In this document: in pieces, positions 8,741 through 19,483 of the stretch
How positions within the stretch are numbered: the first letter of the stretch is position 1
How the letters are laid out: each line of letters begins with the position of its first letter
Source: Streptomyces sp. 378
GTDB lineage: Bacteria; Actinomycetota; Actinomycetes; Streptomycetales; Streptomycetaceae
Length of the DNA: 64,000 bases
NCBI RefSeq assembly: GCF_030124145.1
Contig: NZ_JASKMS010000007.1
Location: 62,001-126,000, forward strand
Reading direction: 5' to 3'
Program-made: the position numbers and the translations under genes
The notes under the pieces: generated by a model
The model's database searches: none
What the model saw: only the letters and a program-made list of their open reading frames with translations
What the model was told of the DNA's origin: nothing

Positions 8741-9910
8741 CTAGTCCACCTTCAGTTCGAGGATCCGGTCGTCCCTGTCCTTCGGGTCGCCCCGGCCGTC
8801 CGTGTTGCTGGTCACCAGCCACAGCCGGTCGCCGCCCGCCGGCACCACCGTGCGCAGCCGGCCGTACTCGCCCTCCAGGAAGGCCTGCGGCTCGGCCGAG
8901 GTCTCGGTGCCGTTCAGCGGGATGCGCCACAGCCGCTTGCCGCGCAGCCCCGCCATCCAGATCGACCCCTCGGCGAAGGCGATGCCGCTGGGGGAGGCCT
9001 CGGCCGTGCTCCACTGGTCGACCGGGTTGTGGAACCGCTTGTCGTCGGACCGGCCCTCGGCCTCCGGCCAGCCGTAGTTGTCGCCCGGCTTGATCGCGTT
9101 GAGCTCGTCCCATGTGTCCTGGCCGAACTCCGAGGCGAACAGCCGCTGCTCGCCGTCCCAGGCGAGGCCCTGCACATTGCGGTGGCCGTAGGAGTACACC
9201 GGCGAGTCCGGGAACGGGTTGCCCGGCGCCGGCTCGCCCTCCGGGGTCAGGCGCAGGATCTTGCCGCCCACGGAGTCCTTGTCCTGGGACAGACCGGTGT
9301 CACCGCTCTCGCCGGTGCCCACGTACAGCATCTTGTCCGGGCCGAACGCGATGCGCCCGCCGTTGTGGACGAAGCCCTTGGGGATGCCCCGGAAGACCGT
9401 GTCGGGCGCGCCGAGCTGCTCGCCGGGGGGCTTCTCCTCGTCGTAGCTCATGCGGACGATGCGGTTGTCGGAGGCCGAGGTGAAGTACGCGTAGACCATG
9501 TGGTCCGAGGCGTATTGGGGGGACAGGGCGAGCCCCAGGAGACCGCCCTCGCCGGCCGCCGAGACCCCCGGCACCTCACCCAGTTCGGTCTTCTCGCCGG
9601 TCTTCTCGTCGACCCGGACGATCGTCCCCTCGTCCCGGGAGGACACGAGCAGGTCGCCGTCCGGCAGCGGAGCGAGCCCCCAGGGGGACTCCAGGTCCTC
9701 GGCGACGGTGCGCACCACCTTCACCGAGCCCTTCGCGGGGGGTGTCTCCTCGGCGGCCTGCCGCGGTGGCGCGGACGACCCCGGCGCCGTACGGCCGGGG
9801 GAGGAGCTGTCGTCGGCACCGGACGGCCCTTCGTCGTTGGAGCAACCTGCCGTCAGCAGGAGCGCGGCGGCGGCCAGCACGGCCGGGACGGCTCGACGAT
9901 GCACGATCAT
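8741..9910 (-). CDS. PQQ-dependent sugar dehydrogenase, lipoprotein
   Basis: A 389-residue secreted lipoprotein of the glucose/sorbosone dehydrogenase family (soluble six-bladed beta-propeller), which oxidises sugars using pyrroloquinoline quinone. The lipobox LTAGC lies at the end of a 20-residue signal peptide, followed by a Ser/Gly/Asp-rich linker. Blade signatures include SPWGLAPLPDGDLLVSSRD, GLLGLALSPQY and NGGRIAFGPDKMLYVGTGE. ATG at 9910 (MIVHRRAV) is chosen: GAAGGGA precedes it and the signal peptide starts properly there; a longer start adds 13 residues. It faces away from the aldo/keto reductase and appears monocistronic. Whether PQQ is made by the host cannot be seen here. Confidence 0.87.
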   Translation of the reverse strand: MIVHRRAVPAVLAAAALLLTAGCSNDEGPSGADDSSSPGRTAPGSSAPPRQAAEETPPAKGSVKVVRTVAEDLESPWGLAPLPDGDLLVSSRDEGTIVRVDEKTGEKTELGEVPGVSAAGEGGLLGLALSPQYASDHMVYAYFTSASDNRIVRMSYDEEKPPGEQLGAPDTVFRGIPKGFVHNGGRIAFGPDKMLYVGTGESGDTGLSQDKDSVGGKILRLTPEGEPAPGNPFPDSPVYSYGHRNVQGLAWDGEQRLFASEFGQDTWDELNAIKPGDNYGWPEAEGRSDDKRFHNPVDQWSTAEASPSGIAFAEGSIWMAGLRGKRLWRIPLNGTETSAEPQAFLEGEYGRLRTVVPAGGDRLWLVTSNTDGRGDPKDRDDRILELKVD

Positions 9911-10033
9911 GGTCCCTTCGACGGGGCAGGTCCTCTCCCTGTCATACACCGCTCACGGCTCCGAAGTTCCCGATCACGCAAGGCCGAAACGAGAACACGG
10001 GGTTTGCCCGATACGCGCCCGGCGGGGACCGGC

Positions 10034-11032
10034 TCAGTCCCACGACCCCTGGGCCGGGGGCAGCCGGGCCATCTCCCGGAGATCGTCGGGGGTCAGGCGC
10101 AGTGCCGTCGCGGCCGCGTTCTCCGTGACCCAGCGCTCCTGCTTGGTGCCCGGGACGGGGACCACGTGCGGTCCCTGGGCCAGCACCCACGCGAGGGCGA
10201 CCTGGGCGGGCGTGACGTCCGCGCCGTGCCGGCGGGCCACACGGCGCAGGCCCGCGACGAACGGCTGGTTCGCGGCCATCATCTCGGCCGTGAAGCGGGG
10301 GTGGCGGGCGCGCAGGTCGTCCGCCTCGAAGCCCGCGCCGGGCCGCAGTCTGCCGGTCAGGAAGCCGTTGCCCAGCGGCATCGCGGCGAGGAAACCGACA
10401 CCCCGCGTCCGGCACCACGGCAGCAGGGCCTCCAGCGCCTCCGGCGACCACACCGACAGCTCCGCCTCCACCGCGCTCACCGGAAAGACCTGCTGCACCC
10501 GCTCCAGCTGCCGGATCGTCCCGTCGTGCAACCGGGTCCCGGCGCGGCGGCCGGCCCGCGCGCCCACCGCGCACAGGCCCAGCGCCCGTACCTTCCCGGC
10601 CCGGACGAGTTCCGCCATCGCGCCCCAGGTCTCCTCGACCGGCACCTCGGGGTCGGCCCGGTGCAACTGGTAGAGGTCTATGACGTCCGTCTGGAGCCTC
10701 CGCAACGACGCGTCACAGGCCCGCTTCACATACCCGGGGCGGCCGTTGGCGACGATGTGCTGGTCGCCCACGAGCAGCCCGACCTTCGTCGACACGAACG
10801 CGTCGGACCGCCGCTCCTTCAACGCCCGCCCCACCAGCAGCTCGTTGGTGAAGGGGCCGTACATGTCGGCCGTGTCCAGCAGGGACGCGCCCAGGTCGAG
10901 CGCCCGGTGCACCGCCCTGAGCGACTCGTCGCCGCGCCGCCGCGACGCGCTGTAGGCCCAGCTCATCGGCATGCATCCGAGTCCGACGGCCCCCACCGCG
11001 AGCGCCGCCGCGCCGATCGTCCTGCGCTCCAC
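10034..11032 (-). CDS. aldo/keto reductase
   Basis: A 332-residue NADPH-dependent aldo/keto reductase with a TIM-barrel fold. It shows GLGCMPMSWAY near the N-terminus, the catalytic Asp-Tyr in LDTADMYGP (about residues 47-55), STKVGL containing the catalytic Lys, the substrate-loop YQLHRADPEVP, and a C-terminal cofactor motif VPVPGTKQERWVTEN. GTG at 11032 (MERRTIG) is preferred: GGGAGGG lies about 11 nt upstream, and the longer frame reading back to 11134 runs into the promoter of the divergent gene. Physiological substrate unknown. Confidence 0.88.
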   Translation of the reverse strand: MERRTIGAAALAVGAVGLGCMPMSWAYSASRRRGDESLRAVHRALDLGASLLDTADMYGPFTNELLVGRALKERRSDAFVSTKVGLLVGDQHIVANGRPGYVKRACDASLRRLQTDVIDLYQLHRADPEVPVEETWGAMAELVRAGKVRALGLCAVGARAGRRAGTRLHDGTIRQLERVQQVFPVSAVEAELSVWSPEALEALLPWCRTRGVGFLAAMPLGNGFLTGRLRPGAGFEADDLRARHPRFTAEMMAANQPFVAGLRRVARRHGADVTPAQVALAWVLAQGPHVVPVPGTKQERWVTENAAATALRLTPDDLREMARLPPAQGSWD

Positions 11033-11095
11033 CTGGTCGTGACCCTCCCTGTTCCGGCCACCCAACCTAACCTCTGCCGTCGCACGCTCCTGACA

Positions 11096-11101
11096 TAGCC
11101 T
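11096..11101 (+). promoter_or_regulatory. -10 element of a probable leaderless transcript
   Basis: TAGCCT lies 7 nt before the ATG at 11109; no ribosome binding site intervenes. It also lies between two divergent genes. Confidence 0.45.
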
Positions 11102-11108
11102 CCAGAGC

Positions 11109-12059
11109 ATGACTGCTGACGTGTGGCTGCCCATCCCGCCGGACGAGATCGAGGGACTCCCCGAGGGTCCGGACTACCGGTTCTGGAACGGCGCCGAGGA
11201 CTTCCCCGCGGATCCGGCCGACTGCGCCTTCTACGTCGTCCCCTACATGAAGCCCAGTCCGCTCTGCGTGCGTCCCCTGGGGCGGATGAGCAACGTGCGG
11301 GTCGTGCAGACCCTCTCCGCCGGCATCGACCACGTGGAGCCGGGGCTCGGGCACCTGCCCGCGGGCGTGCGGCTGTGCAACGCGCGTGGGGTGCACGAGG
11401 CCAGCACCGGCGAGCTCACCCTCGCGCTGATCCTCGCCTCACTGCGCGGGATCCCCGATTTCGTCCGCGCGCAGGACCGGGGGGAGTGGCTCGGCGGCTT
11501 CCGGCCCGCGCTCGCCGACAAGAACGTCCTCATCGTGGGATACGGCTCGATCGGCGAGGCCATCGAGGACCGGCTCGTTCCGTTCGAGGTGGCGCGGGTG
11601 GCGCGCGTCGCGCGCTCCGAGCGCACCACGGCGCGCGGTCCTGTGCATCCGCTCACCGAACTGCCCGCCCTGCTGCCGGAGGCGGACGTCGTCATCCTGT
11701 CCACCCCGCTCACGGAAACCACCCGTGGCCTGGCCGGAGCCGACTTCCTGTCCCGGATGAAGGACGGCGCGCTCCTCGTCAACGTCGCCCGCGGTCCCGT
11801 CGTCGACACCAAGGCCCTGCTCGCCGAGCTGGAGAGCGGCCGCATCACCGCCGCCCTCGACGTCACCGATCCGGAGCCGCTGGCGCGCGAACACCCCTTG
11901 TGGCGTGCGCCGGGGGTACTCATCAGCCCCCATGTCGGCGGTCCCACCTCCGCGTTCCTCCCGCGCGCCAAGCGGCTCCTGGTGGACCAGGTGCGCCGAT
12001 ATGTGAACCGGGAGCCGCTCCGCAACGTGATTCTCACGACGGGTGCATCAACCGACTGA
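11109..12059 (+). CDS. D-isomer specific 2-hydroxyacid dehydrogenase
   Basis: A 316-residue NAD(P)-dependent dehydrogenase of the D-2-hydroxyacid family (phosphoglycerate dehydrogenase/glyoxylate reductase type). The Rossmann motif VGYGSIGEAI lies near residue 144, the catalytic Arg-containing NVARGPVVDTKALL near 226, a Glu in DVTDPEPL, and the catalytic His in SPHVGGPTSAF near 273. It lacks the C-terminal ASB/ACT domains of SerA, which is present elsewhere in the window, so a different substrate (hydroxypyruvate or glyoxylate) is likely. The start has no Shine-Dalgarno sequence but has TAGCCT 7 nt upstream. Confidence 0.88.
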   Translation: MTADVWLPIPPDEIEGLPEGPDYRFWNGAEDFPADPADCAFYVVPYMKPSPLCVRPLGRMSNVRVVQTLSAGIDHVEPGLGHLPAGVRLCNARGVHEASTGELTLALILASLRGIPDFVRAQDRGEWLGGFRPALADKNVLIVGYGSIGEAIEDRLVPFEVARVARVARSERTTARGPVHPLTELPALLPEADVVILSTPLTETTRGLAGADFLSRMKDGALLVNVARGPVVDTKALLAELESGRITAALDVTDPEPLAREHPLWRAPGVLISPHVGGPTSAFLPRAKRLLVDQVRRYVNREPLRNVILTTGASTD

Positions 12060-12247
12060 GAGACCTTCGAGTACCGTCCGCAATCCTTCGGGCGCGGTGG
12101 GTACTCATCTATCTGTTGATCGTCACGGAGCGTAGAGAACCTATGTCCCTGAGTGACGAGACTGGTGTATCGTCCCGACAGGGGCAGCGCCGGGGACCGT
12201 TCGGCGCCGGGGACGGACACTTCAGACTGTGAGGGGGGCGACAGGCG

Positions 12248-12490
12248 ATGCACGGCCTTTGGACGAGCGATCCGACGGGGCGGGGCGGCCGGCGGCGACC
12301 CTGGCGGACGACCGCCGGCGGACGCGGTCACCACGCCGGTCACGGCGGCCACCACACCCACCACAGCGAACGCCGCAGCGGACACCACACCGAACAGAGC
12401 CACAGCCCCCGCAGGCCCGGCAGCCGCAGAAGGCACCACCAGCCGGACCACCGGGACCCGGGAGCGGTGCGGACCGGGAGCACCCGGTGA
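12248..12490 (+). CDS. His-rich small ORF coupled to the GGDEF/EAL gene
   Basis: An 80-codon frame starts with ATG about 10 nt after a G-rich GAGGGGGG stretch. It encodes a protein very rich in His, Arg and Gly, with runs such as HHAGHGGHHTHH in the middle. By my count about 86% of codons end in G or C, against roughly 71-73% for the two competing frames, so this frame is the most likely coding one. Its stop overlaps the GTG of the next gene as GTGA, the classic coupling arrangement. A metal-binding role is suggested only by the histidines. Alternatively the region is the untranslated or N-terminally extended part of the downstream gene. Confidence 0.4.
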   Translation: MHGLWTSDPTGRGGRRRPWRTTAGGRGHHAGHGGHHTHHSERRSGHHTEQSHSPRRPGSRRRHHQPDHRDPGAVRTGSTR

Positions 12491-15474
12491 GCGCGCCCCC
12501 CACCCCCACGCTGGACGGAGCGCTGCGAGCACAGCCTTCGTCACCGAGCGCGCTGCTGCCTCGCACGCCGGTCTCCGGCCGCCGGCCGGGCCTGGCCCTC
12601 CAACTCGTCCTCGCCCTGGTCTGCGCGGTATACGCCATCGGTGCCGCGCTCGGCTGGGGTTCGAACGAAGTGGCCCTGTTCATGGGCGACTTCGGGCTGA
12701 GCGCAGCGGCCGGCACCGCCGCCGTCTCGTGTTTCCTCTACGCCCGCAGCCGCCGCACCCGCTTTCGATCCGCCTGGCTGCTGTTCGGCCTGTCCTCGAC
12801 CATGGCCGCCCTGGGCAACCTGGTCTGGGGGTGGTACGAGGTGGTCCTGGGACTGCCCGTGCCCAGTCCCAGCTACGCCGACCTGTTCTTCCTCTGCTTC
12901 GCGCCGCCCGCCATCGTCGGGCTGCTCGTGCTCGCCAAGCGGCCGGTGACCAAGGCCGGCTGGGTCTGCCTCGGGCTGGACGCCTGGCTGATCGGCGGCT
13001 CGCTGCTCACGCTGGCGTGGAGCCTCGCCCTCGCCCAGGCCGCGAGGTCGGAAGGCCCCGGGGTGACGCACATCGCGCTGTCACTGGCCTATCCGCTGCT
13101 CGACATCGCGCTGGTCAGCATGGTGCTCGCCCTGCACTTCAGGCGGTCCGCGGTGAACCGCTCCGCGGTCAACACCGCCATCGGCGCCCTCGCGCTGACC
13201 GTGATGTGCGACGCCCTGTTCACCTCGCCGCTCATGCGCTACGACTACCGCTCCGGCCAGCTGCTCGACGCGGGCTGGTTCGCGGGCTCGCTGCTCCTGG
13301 CGTACGCCCCGTGGGCCGGGACCCGGGACGCCGACCGGCACGGCACGGGGCACACCCGCGTGGTGCACGAGCACGTGCCCGGGCAGCGCGGCGGATCCCA
13401 CCAGGTGCCGCTGCCGGGCACCGAGCACAGCCGGTACCCGGCCTCCCGGCCCATCGCCGGCTCCCTCGCCGCCCTCACGCCGTACCTCGCGGCCGCCGTG
13501 TGCACCCTGGGCATCCTCTACAACGTCCTCAACGGCCGCAGCGTCGACCGCGTGGTCCTGCTGACCGGGGGCACCGTGGTCCTCGCGCTCGTCGTGCGCC
13601 AGGGCATCATGCTGCTCGACAACATCACCCTCACCCAGGAACTGGCGCAGAAGGAGAACCACTTCCGCTCCCTGGTGCAGGGCTCCAGCGACGTCATCAT
13701 GATCGCCGCCCCCAGCGGCGTCCTCAGGTACGTCTCCCCGGCCGCCGCCGGAGTGTACGGCCGCTCGGCGGAGGAGCTGGTGGGTACGGAACTGGCCGGC
13801 CTGATCCACCCCGAGGATCTGGGGTGCCTCGTGCACGAGGTGCGCAGATTCCTCGCGGCCCACCCCGTCGAGGAACCCACCACCCGCATCGAGTGCCGCT
13901 TCCGCTCGGGCGACGGAGGCTGGCTGAACGTCGAGTCGACCGTCAACCGCCATCACGGCGGCCTCATCTTCAACAGCCGGGACGTGACCGAGAGGGTGCG
14001 GCTTCAGGCCCAGTTGCAGCACAACGCCGAACACGACCCGCTCACCGACCTGCCCAACCGGGCCCTGTTCACCAAGCGCGTCCAGCACGCCCTCTCGGGC
14101 CGCCGCGCCTCCGACCGGGGCGTGGCCCTGCGGAACACGGCCGTGCTCTTCATCGACCTCGACGGTTTCAAGGCCGTCAACGACACGATCGGGCACCAGG
14201 CCGGGGACGAGCTGCTCGTCCAGGCAGCCCGCAGACTCCAGGAATCCGTCCGGCACGGCGACACCGCCTCCCGGCTCGGCGGAGACGAGTTCGCGGCCCT
14301 GATCGCCGGGGACAACACCCGCGACCGGGACGCCCGGGAGCGGCACATCCTGGAGCTCGCCGACCGCCTCAGGGCGACGCTGTCCCAGCCCTACCTCATC
14401 GACGGCAACGATGTCCGGGTCAACGCCTCCATCGGCGTGGCCTTCGCGGACGCCGGCCTCGGCGCGGGCGAACTGCTGCGCAACGCCGACCTGGCGATGT
14501 ACCGCGCCAAGGCCGGCGGCAAGGGCCGCGTCGAGCTGTACAAGCCGCAGATGCAGCAGGACGTCGTCCGCAAGGCCGAGCTGGCCACCCGCCTGCGGGC
14601 CGCGCTGCACGACGGGGAGTTCGCCCTGCTGCACCAGCCGGTGGTGTCCCTGGAGGACGGCCGGATCACGTCGGTGTCCGCGCAGGCGCGCTGGCGTTCC
14701 TCGCAGGGGGTGCTCTTCACCCCCGCGGAGTTCCTGCGGGTTGCCGAGGACAGCGACAAGACCGCCGAGCTGGGCCGCTGGATGATCGAGGAGGCCGTCC
14801 AGCAGGCCGCCGAGCGGCACGCGGCCGGGCTGTCCGTGCCGGTCGTCGTCCGGATGAGTGCCCGCCGGCTGCTGGACCGGTCGATGCCTGCCGGCTCGAT
14901 CGAGGCGCTGCTCACGCGGCACGGGCTGCCGCCCGGCGCGCTGATCATCGAGCTGTCGGACGCCGACCCCAGGGTCTCGCTGGACGAGCTGGAGCGGCGC
15001 CTGAGCGCCCTGCGGCGGGTCGGTGTACGGATCGCGCTCGACGGGTTCGGCAGCGGCTACGCGGCGATCACGGCCCTCAGGCGGCTCCCCGTCGACGTCC
15101 TGAAGCTCGACCGCGGCCTGGTCGACGGCGTCGTCGAGTCCGCACGGCTGTACAAGATCACCAGCGGGCTGCTGCGCATCGCCGGCGATCTCGGGCTGAA
15201 GTCCGTGGCCGAGGGGGTGGATCTGCCCGAGCAGGTCATCGCCCTGCGCGCGATGGGCTGCACCCACGGGCAGGGTATGGCGTTCTCCGGGCCGCTCGAC
15301 GAGTACCGGCTGCGCCGGGCGCTCGCTTCCGGCCGCTGTCCGGTGCCCAACGGACCGGTCGAACCGGCGTTCGCGGGGGGCACCCCGCGGGTGTACAGCT
15401 CGGGTGTGTCCGCCGTCATCGGAGGCGGCACGGCCCTCCGTTCACATAATGAGACTCCCGTCCCACCCACTTGA
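12487..15474 (+). CDS. membrane PAS-GGDEF-EAL protein with degenerate EAL domain
   Basis: A 995-residue c-di-GMP-related sensor. The N-terminal half carries 8-10 hydrophobic segments (about residues 34-375), then a PAS domain (about 395-510), a GGDEF domain (about 520-680) and an EAL-like domain (about 700-955). The diguanylate cyclase site is intact (RLGGDEF) and an RxxD inhibitory site (RHGD) lies five residues before it. The EAL domain is altered: the EAL triad position reads AQA, the DDFG loop reads DGFG, and the conserved Asn of the NxS motif is missing; KLD and AEGV are kept. GTG at 12487 has GGGAGC upstream and overlaps the preceding ORF. Likely an active cyclase with an inactive or regulatory EAL; it resembles CdgF of S. 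venezuelae from memory. Confidence 0.88.
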   Translation: MSAPPTPTLDGALRAQPSSPSALLPRTPVSGRRPGLALQLVLALVCAVYAIGAALGWGSNEVALFMGDFGLSAAAGTAAVSCFLYARSRRTRFRSAWLLFGLSSTMAALGNLVWGWYEVVLGLPVPSPSYADLFFLCFAPPAIVGLLVLAKRPVTKAGWVCLGLDAWLIGGSLLTLAWSLALAQAARSEGPGVTHIALSLAYPLLDIALVSMVLALHFRRSAVNRSAVNTAIGALALTVMCDALFTSPLMRYDYRSGQLLDAGWFAGSLLLAYAPWAGTRDADRHGTGHTRVVHEHVPGQRGGSHQVPLPGTEHSRYPASRPIAGSLAALTPYLAAAVCTLGILYNVLNGRSVDRVVLLTGGTVVLALVVRQGIMLLDNITLTQELAQKENHFRSLVQGSSDVIMIAAPSGVLRYVSPAAAGVYGRSAEELVGTELAGLIHPEDLGCLVHEVRRFLAAHPVEEPTTRIECRFRSGDGGWLNVESTVNRHHGGLIFNSRDVTERVRLQAQLQHNAEHDPLTDLPNRALFTKRVQHALSGRRASDRGVALRNTAVLFIDLDGFKAVNDTIGHQAGDELLVQAARRLQESVRHGDTASRLGGDEFAALIAGDNTRDRDARERHILELADRLRATLSQPYLIDGNDVRVNASIGVAFADAGLGAGELLRNADLAMYRAKAGGKGRVELYKPQMQQDVVRKAELATRLRAALHDGEFALLHQPVVSLEDGRITSVSAQARWRSSQGVLFTPAEFLRVAEDSDKTAELGRWMIEEAVQQAAERHAAGLSVPVVVRMSARRLLDRSMPAGSIEALLTRHGLPPGALIIELSDADPRVSLDELERRLSALRRVGVRIALDGFGSGYAAITALRRLPVDVLKLDRGLVDGVVESARLYKITSGLLRIAGDLGLKSVAEGVDLPEQVIALRAMGCTHGQGMAFSGPLDEYRLRRALASGRCPVPNGPVEPAFAGGTPRVYSSGVSAVIGGGTALRSHNETPVPPT
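15445..15450 (+). promoter_or_regulatory. candidate -10 of the ilvB operon promoter
   Basis: CATAAT matches the -10 consensus at five of six positions and lies inside the 3' end of the preceding gene, 58 nt before the leader-peptide ATG. The -35 is not convincing. A TTGACA at 15471 is an alternative -35 but has no good partner. Confidence 0.35.
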
Positions 15475-15507
15475 CAGTGAGTGCGTGCCGGGGGGAGGGT
15501 CAGTGCC

Positions 15508-15549
15508 ATGCGCACCCGAATTCTCGTACTTGGAAAGCGCGTCGGCTGA
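15508..15549 (+). CDS. ilvB operon leader peptide
   Basis: A 13-residue [16 protein letters not shown], sits after a strong ribosome binding site (GGGGGGAGGG, 15490-15499). It holds a compact Ile-Leu-Val-Leu run plus a later Val, as expected of an attenuator that senses branched-chain aminoacyl-tRNA. Several of its codons (CGA, ATT, GTA, CTT, GGA) are rare in Streptomyces, which would accentuate ribosome slowing. It is followed by a hairpin (15551-15571) and then by a terminator hairpin with a T-run upstream of ilvB. Ribosome-mediated attenuation of ilvB has been predicted in actinobacteria (established knowledge). Confidence 0.82.
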   Translation: MRTRILVLGKRVG

Positions 15550-15589
15550 CGCTGAGCCTCGACCGCTCAGCGACCCCACCCGGCGCGCT

Positions 15590-15623
15590 CCCCTCGCTTG
15601 CCTCATGGCACGAGGGGTTTTTT
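15590..15623 (+). terminator. ilvB attenuator terminator
   Basis: CCCCTCG (15590-15596) pairs with CGAGGGG (15611-15617), extended by TGCC/GGCA, and is followed directly by six T residues. It lies between the leader peptide and ilvB, so it should be formed when the ribosome finishes the leader, stopping transcription when branched-chain amino acids are plentiful. A GCTGAG/CTCAGC hairpin at 15551-15571 would be the upstream partner structure. Confidence 0.85.
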
Positions 15624-15704
15624 GTTGCACAGGCGCCTTTCGTGCAGCAGCCGAAGACCGTCCAAACCTCGCAAAAACCCTCAGCATCTGAGAAGAGAAT
15701 GCCG

Positions 15705-17549
15705 ATGACCGAGCAGGCCACCGGGGCCCACCACCCGCAGCCCCGGCCCCGATCCGGAGGACACTCCGCCCCCGAGCAGGTGACGGGCGCGCAGTCCCTC
15801 ATCCGCTCTCTCGAGGAGGTCGGCGCCGACACGGTATTCGGCATTCCCGGTGGTTGCATCCTCCCGGCGTACGACCCGCTGATGGACTCCACCCGCGTCC
15901 GCCACGTCCTGGTGCGCCACGAGCAGGGCGCCGGTCACGCGGCCGAGGGGTACGCGCTGGCCACCGGCAAGGTCGGCGTCTGCATGGCGACCTCGGGCCC
16001 CGGCGCGACCAACCTGGTCACGCCGATCGCCGACGCGCACATGGACTCGGTGCCGATGGTCGCGATCACCGGACAGGTGGCCTCCAAGGCGATCGGCACG
16101 GACGCCTTCCAGGAGGCGGACATCGTCGGCATCACCATGCCGATCACCAAGCACAACTTCCTCGTCACCAAGGCCGATGACATCCCGCGGGTCATCGCCC
16201 AGGCCTTCCACATCGCCTCCACCGGCCGTCCCGGCCCGGTCCTGGTCGACATCGCCAAGGACGCCCTCCAGGCGAAGACCACCTTCTCCTGGCCGCCGGC
16301 CATGGACCTGCCCGGCTACCGCCCGGTGACCAAGCCGCACGCCAAGCAGATCCGCGAGGCCGCCAAGCTGATCACCCAGGCCCGCCGGCCCGTGCTGTAC
16401 GTCGGCGGCGGCGTGCTCAAGGCCCAGGCCACCGCCGAGCTGAAGGTCCTCGCCGAGCTCACCGGCGCGCCCGTCACCACGACCCTGATGGCGCTCGGCG
16501 CGTTCCCCGACACTCACCCGCAGCACCTGGGCATGCCCGGCATGCACGGCTCGGTGGCCGCCGTCACCGCCCTGCAGAAGGCCGACCTGATCGTCGCCCT
16601 CGGCGCCCGCTTCGACGACCGCGTCACCGGCAAGCTGGACAGCTTCGCCCCGCACGCCAAGATCGTCCACGCCGACATCGACCCGGCCGAGATCGGTAAG
16701 AACCGGGCTGCCGACGTGCCGATCGTCGGTGACGCCCGCGAGGTCATCGCCGACCTGGTCCAGGCCGTGCAGAAGGAGCACAGCGAGGGCCACCGGGGCG
16801 ACTACGGCATGTGGTGGAAGGACCTGAACCGCTGGCGCGAGACCTACCCGCTCGGGTACGACCAGCCCGATGACGGCTCGCTCTCCCCGCAGCAGGTCAT
16901 CGAGCGCATCGGACAGCTCGCTCCCGAGGGCACGATCTTCACGGCGGGCGTCGGCCAGCACCAGATGTGGGCCGCGCACTACATCGAGTACGACAAGCCG
17001 GGCACCTGGCTGAACTCCGGCGGCGCCGGAACCATGGGCTACGCCGTCCCGGCCGCCATGGGCGCCAAGGCCGGCGCTCCGGACAGGGCGGTCTGGGCGA
17101 TCGACGGCGACGGCTGCTTCCAGATGACCAATCAGGAGCTCGCCACCTGCGCCCTGAACAACATCCCGATCAAGGTCGCCGTCATCAACAACGGCGCGCT
17201 CGGGATGGTCCGCCAGTGGCAGACCCTCTTCTACAACCAGCGGTACTCCAACACCGTGCTGCACTCCGGCCCGGACGACGTCAACCCCGGGGCCCGCGGC
17301 ACCCGCGTCCCCGACTTCGTGAAGCTGTCGGAGGCCATGGGCTGCTACGCGATCCGCTGCGAGTCCCCGGACGACCTCGACAAGGTCATCGAAGAGGCGA
17401 ACTCGATCAACGACCGCCCGGTCGTCGTCGACTTCATCGTCCACGAGGACGCGATGGTGTGGCCGATGGTCGCCGCCGGCACCTCCAACGACGAGATCAT
17501 GGCCGCCCGGGACGTCCGCCCCGACTTCGGCGACAACGAAGACGACTGA
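15705..17549 (+). CDS. ilvB: acetohydroxyacid synthase large subunit
   Basis: The 614-residue catalytic subunit of acetolactate synthase, which condenses pyruvate with pyruvate or 2-oxobutyrate in valine/leucine and isoleucine synthesis using ThDP, FAD and Mg2+. Visible motifs: [16 protein letters not shown] (about 49-64), the region with the catalytic Glu in [13 protein letters not shown], the central FAD domain with [12 protein letters not shown], and the ThDP motif [12 protein letters not shown] ... [13 protein letters not shown]. Length is normal. ATG at 15705 is chosen over ATG 15699 because the GAGAAG site is better spaced. It is first in the ilvB-ilvN-ilvC operon and lies behind an attenuator. 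Confidence 0.97.
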   Translation: MTEQATGAHHPQPRPRSGGHSAPEQVTGAQSLIRSLEEVGADTVFGIPGGCILPAYDPLMDSTRVRHVLVRHEQGAGHAAEGYALATGKVGVCMATSGPGATNLVTPIADAHMDSVPMVAITGQVASKAIGTDAFQEADIVGITMPITKHNFLVTKADDIPRVIAQAFHIASTGRPGPVLVDIAKDALQAKTTFSWPPAMDLPGYRPVTKPHAKQIREAAKLITQARRPVLYVGGGVLKAQATAELKVLAELTGAPVTTTLMALGAFPDTHPQHLGMPGMHGSVAAVTALQKADLIVALGARFDDRVTGKLDSFAPHAKIVHADIDPAEIGKNRAADVPIVGDAREVIADLVQAVQKEHSEGHRGDYGMWWKDLNRWRETYPLGYDQPDDGSLSPQQVIERIGQLAPEGTIFTAGVGQHQMWAAHYIEYDKPGTWLNSGGAGTMGYAVPAAMGAKAGAPDRAVWAIDGDGCFQMTNQELATCALNNIPIKVAVINNGALGMVRQWQTLFYNQRYSNTVLHSGPDDVNPGARGTRVPDFVKLSEAMGCYAIRCESPDDLDKVIEEANSINDRPVVVDFIVHEDAMVWPMVAAGTSNDEIMAARDVRPDFGDNEDD

Positions 17550-17570
17550 GAGCCGTAAAGGAAGCAGATC

Positions 17571-19215
<1,645 letters not shown>

Positions 19216-19223
19216 GCCTCACG

Positions 19224-19261
19224 GCCGAGGGGCCGGAGCATCCCGCTCCGGCCCCTTCGGC
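19224..19261 (+). terminator. terminator of the ilvBNC operon
   Basis: GCCGAGGGGCCGGAGC (19224-19239) pairs with GCTCCGGCCCCTTCGGC (19245-19261) around a short loop, beginning 9 nt after the ilvC stop. There is no T-run. Confidence 0.85.
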
Positions 19262-19360
19262 GAACCGCGGGTAACGTCGGTGGTACGGCGTTGTCCATCT
19301 CGTCCGGCCACGGACGGGTGATCCTTCCGCAGCGGCACAGGACGATGCCCCCGGCGCCAC

Positions 19361-19366
19361 TAGACT
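19361..19366 (+). promoter_or_regulatory. candidate serA promoter -10
   Basis: TAGACT lies 118 nt upstream of the serA start in an otherwise gene-free stretch after the ilvC terminator. The -35 is weak. It implies a mRNA leader of about 110 nt. Confidence 0.4.
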
Positions 19367-19483
19367 GCTGCACACATACGCGTCAGGCCCACAGCGTCGT
19401 GCGTCTTCCACGCGGCAAGCAACCCTCCACCGCCTGCGGCCGTCGGGACGGCCGTCCGCAGCACTGGACTTGTGAGGACTCAC

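Noticed and set aside
12143..12232. 29-codon ORF upstream of the His-rich ORF
   Set aside because: Only about 70% GC3 and no ribosome binding site; not separable from leader sequence.
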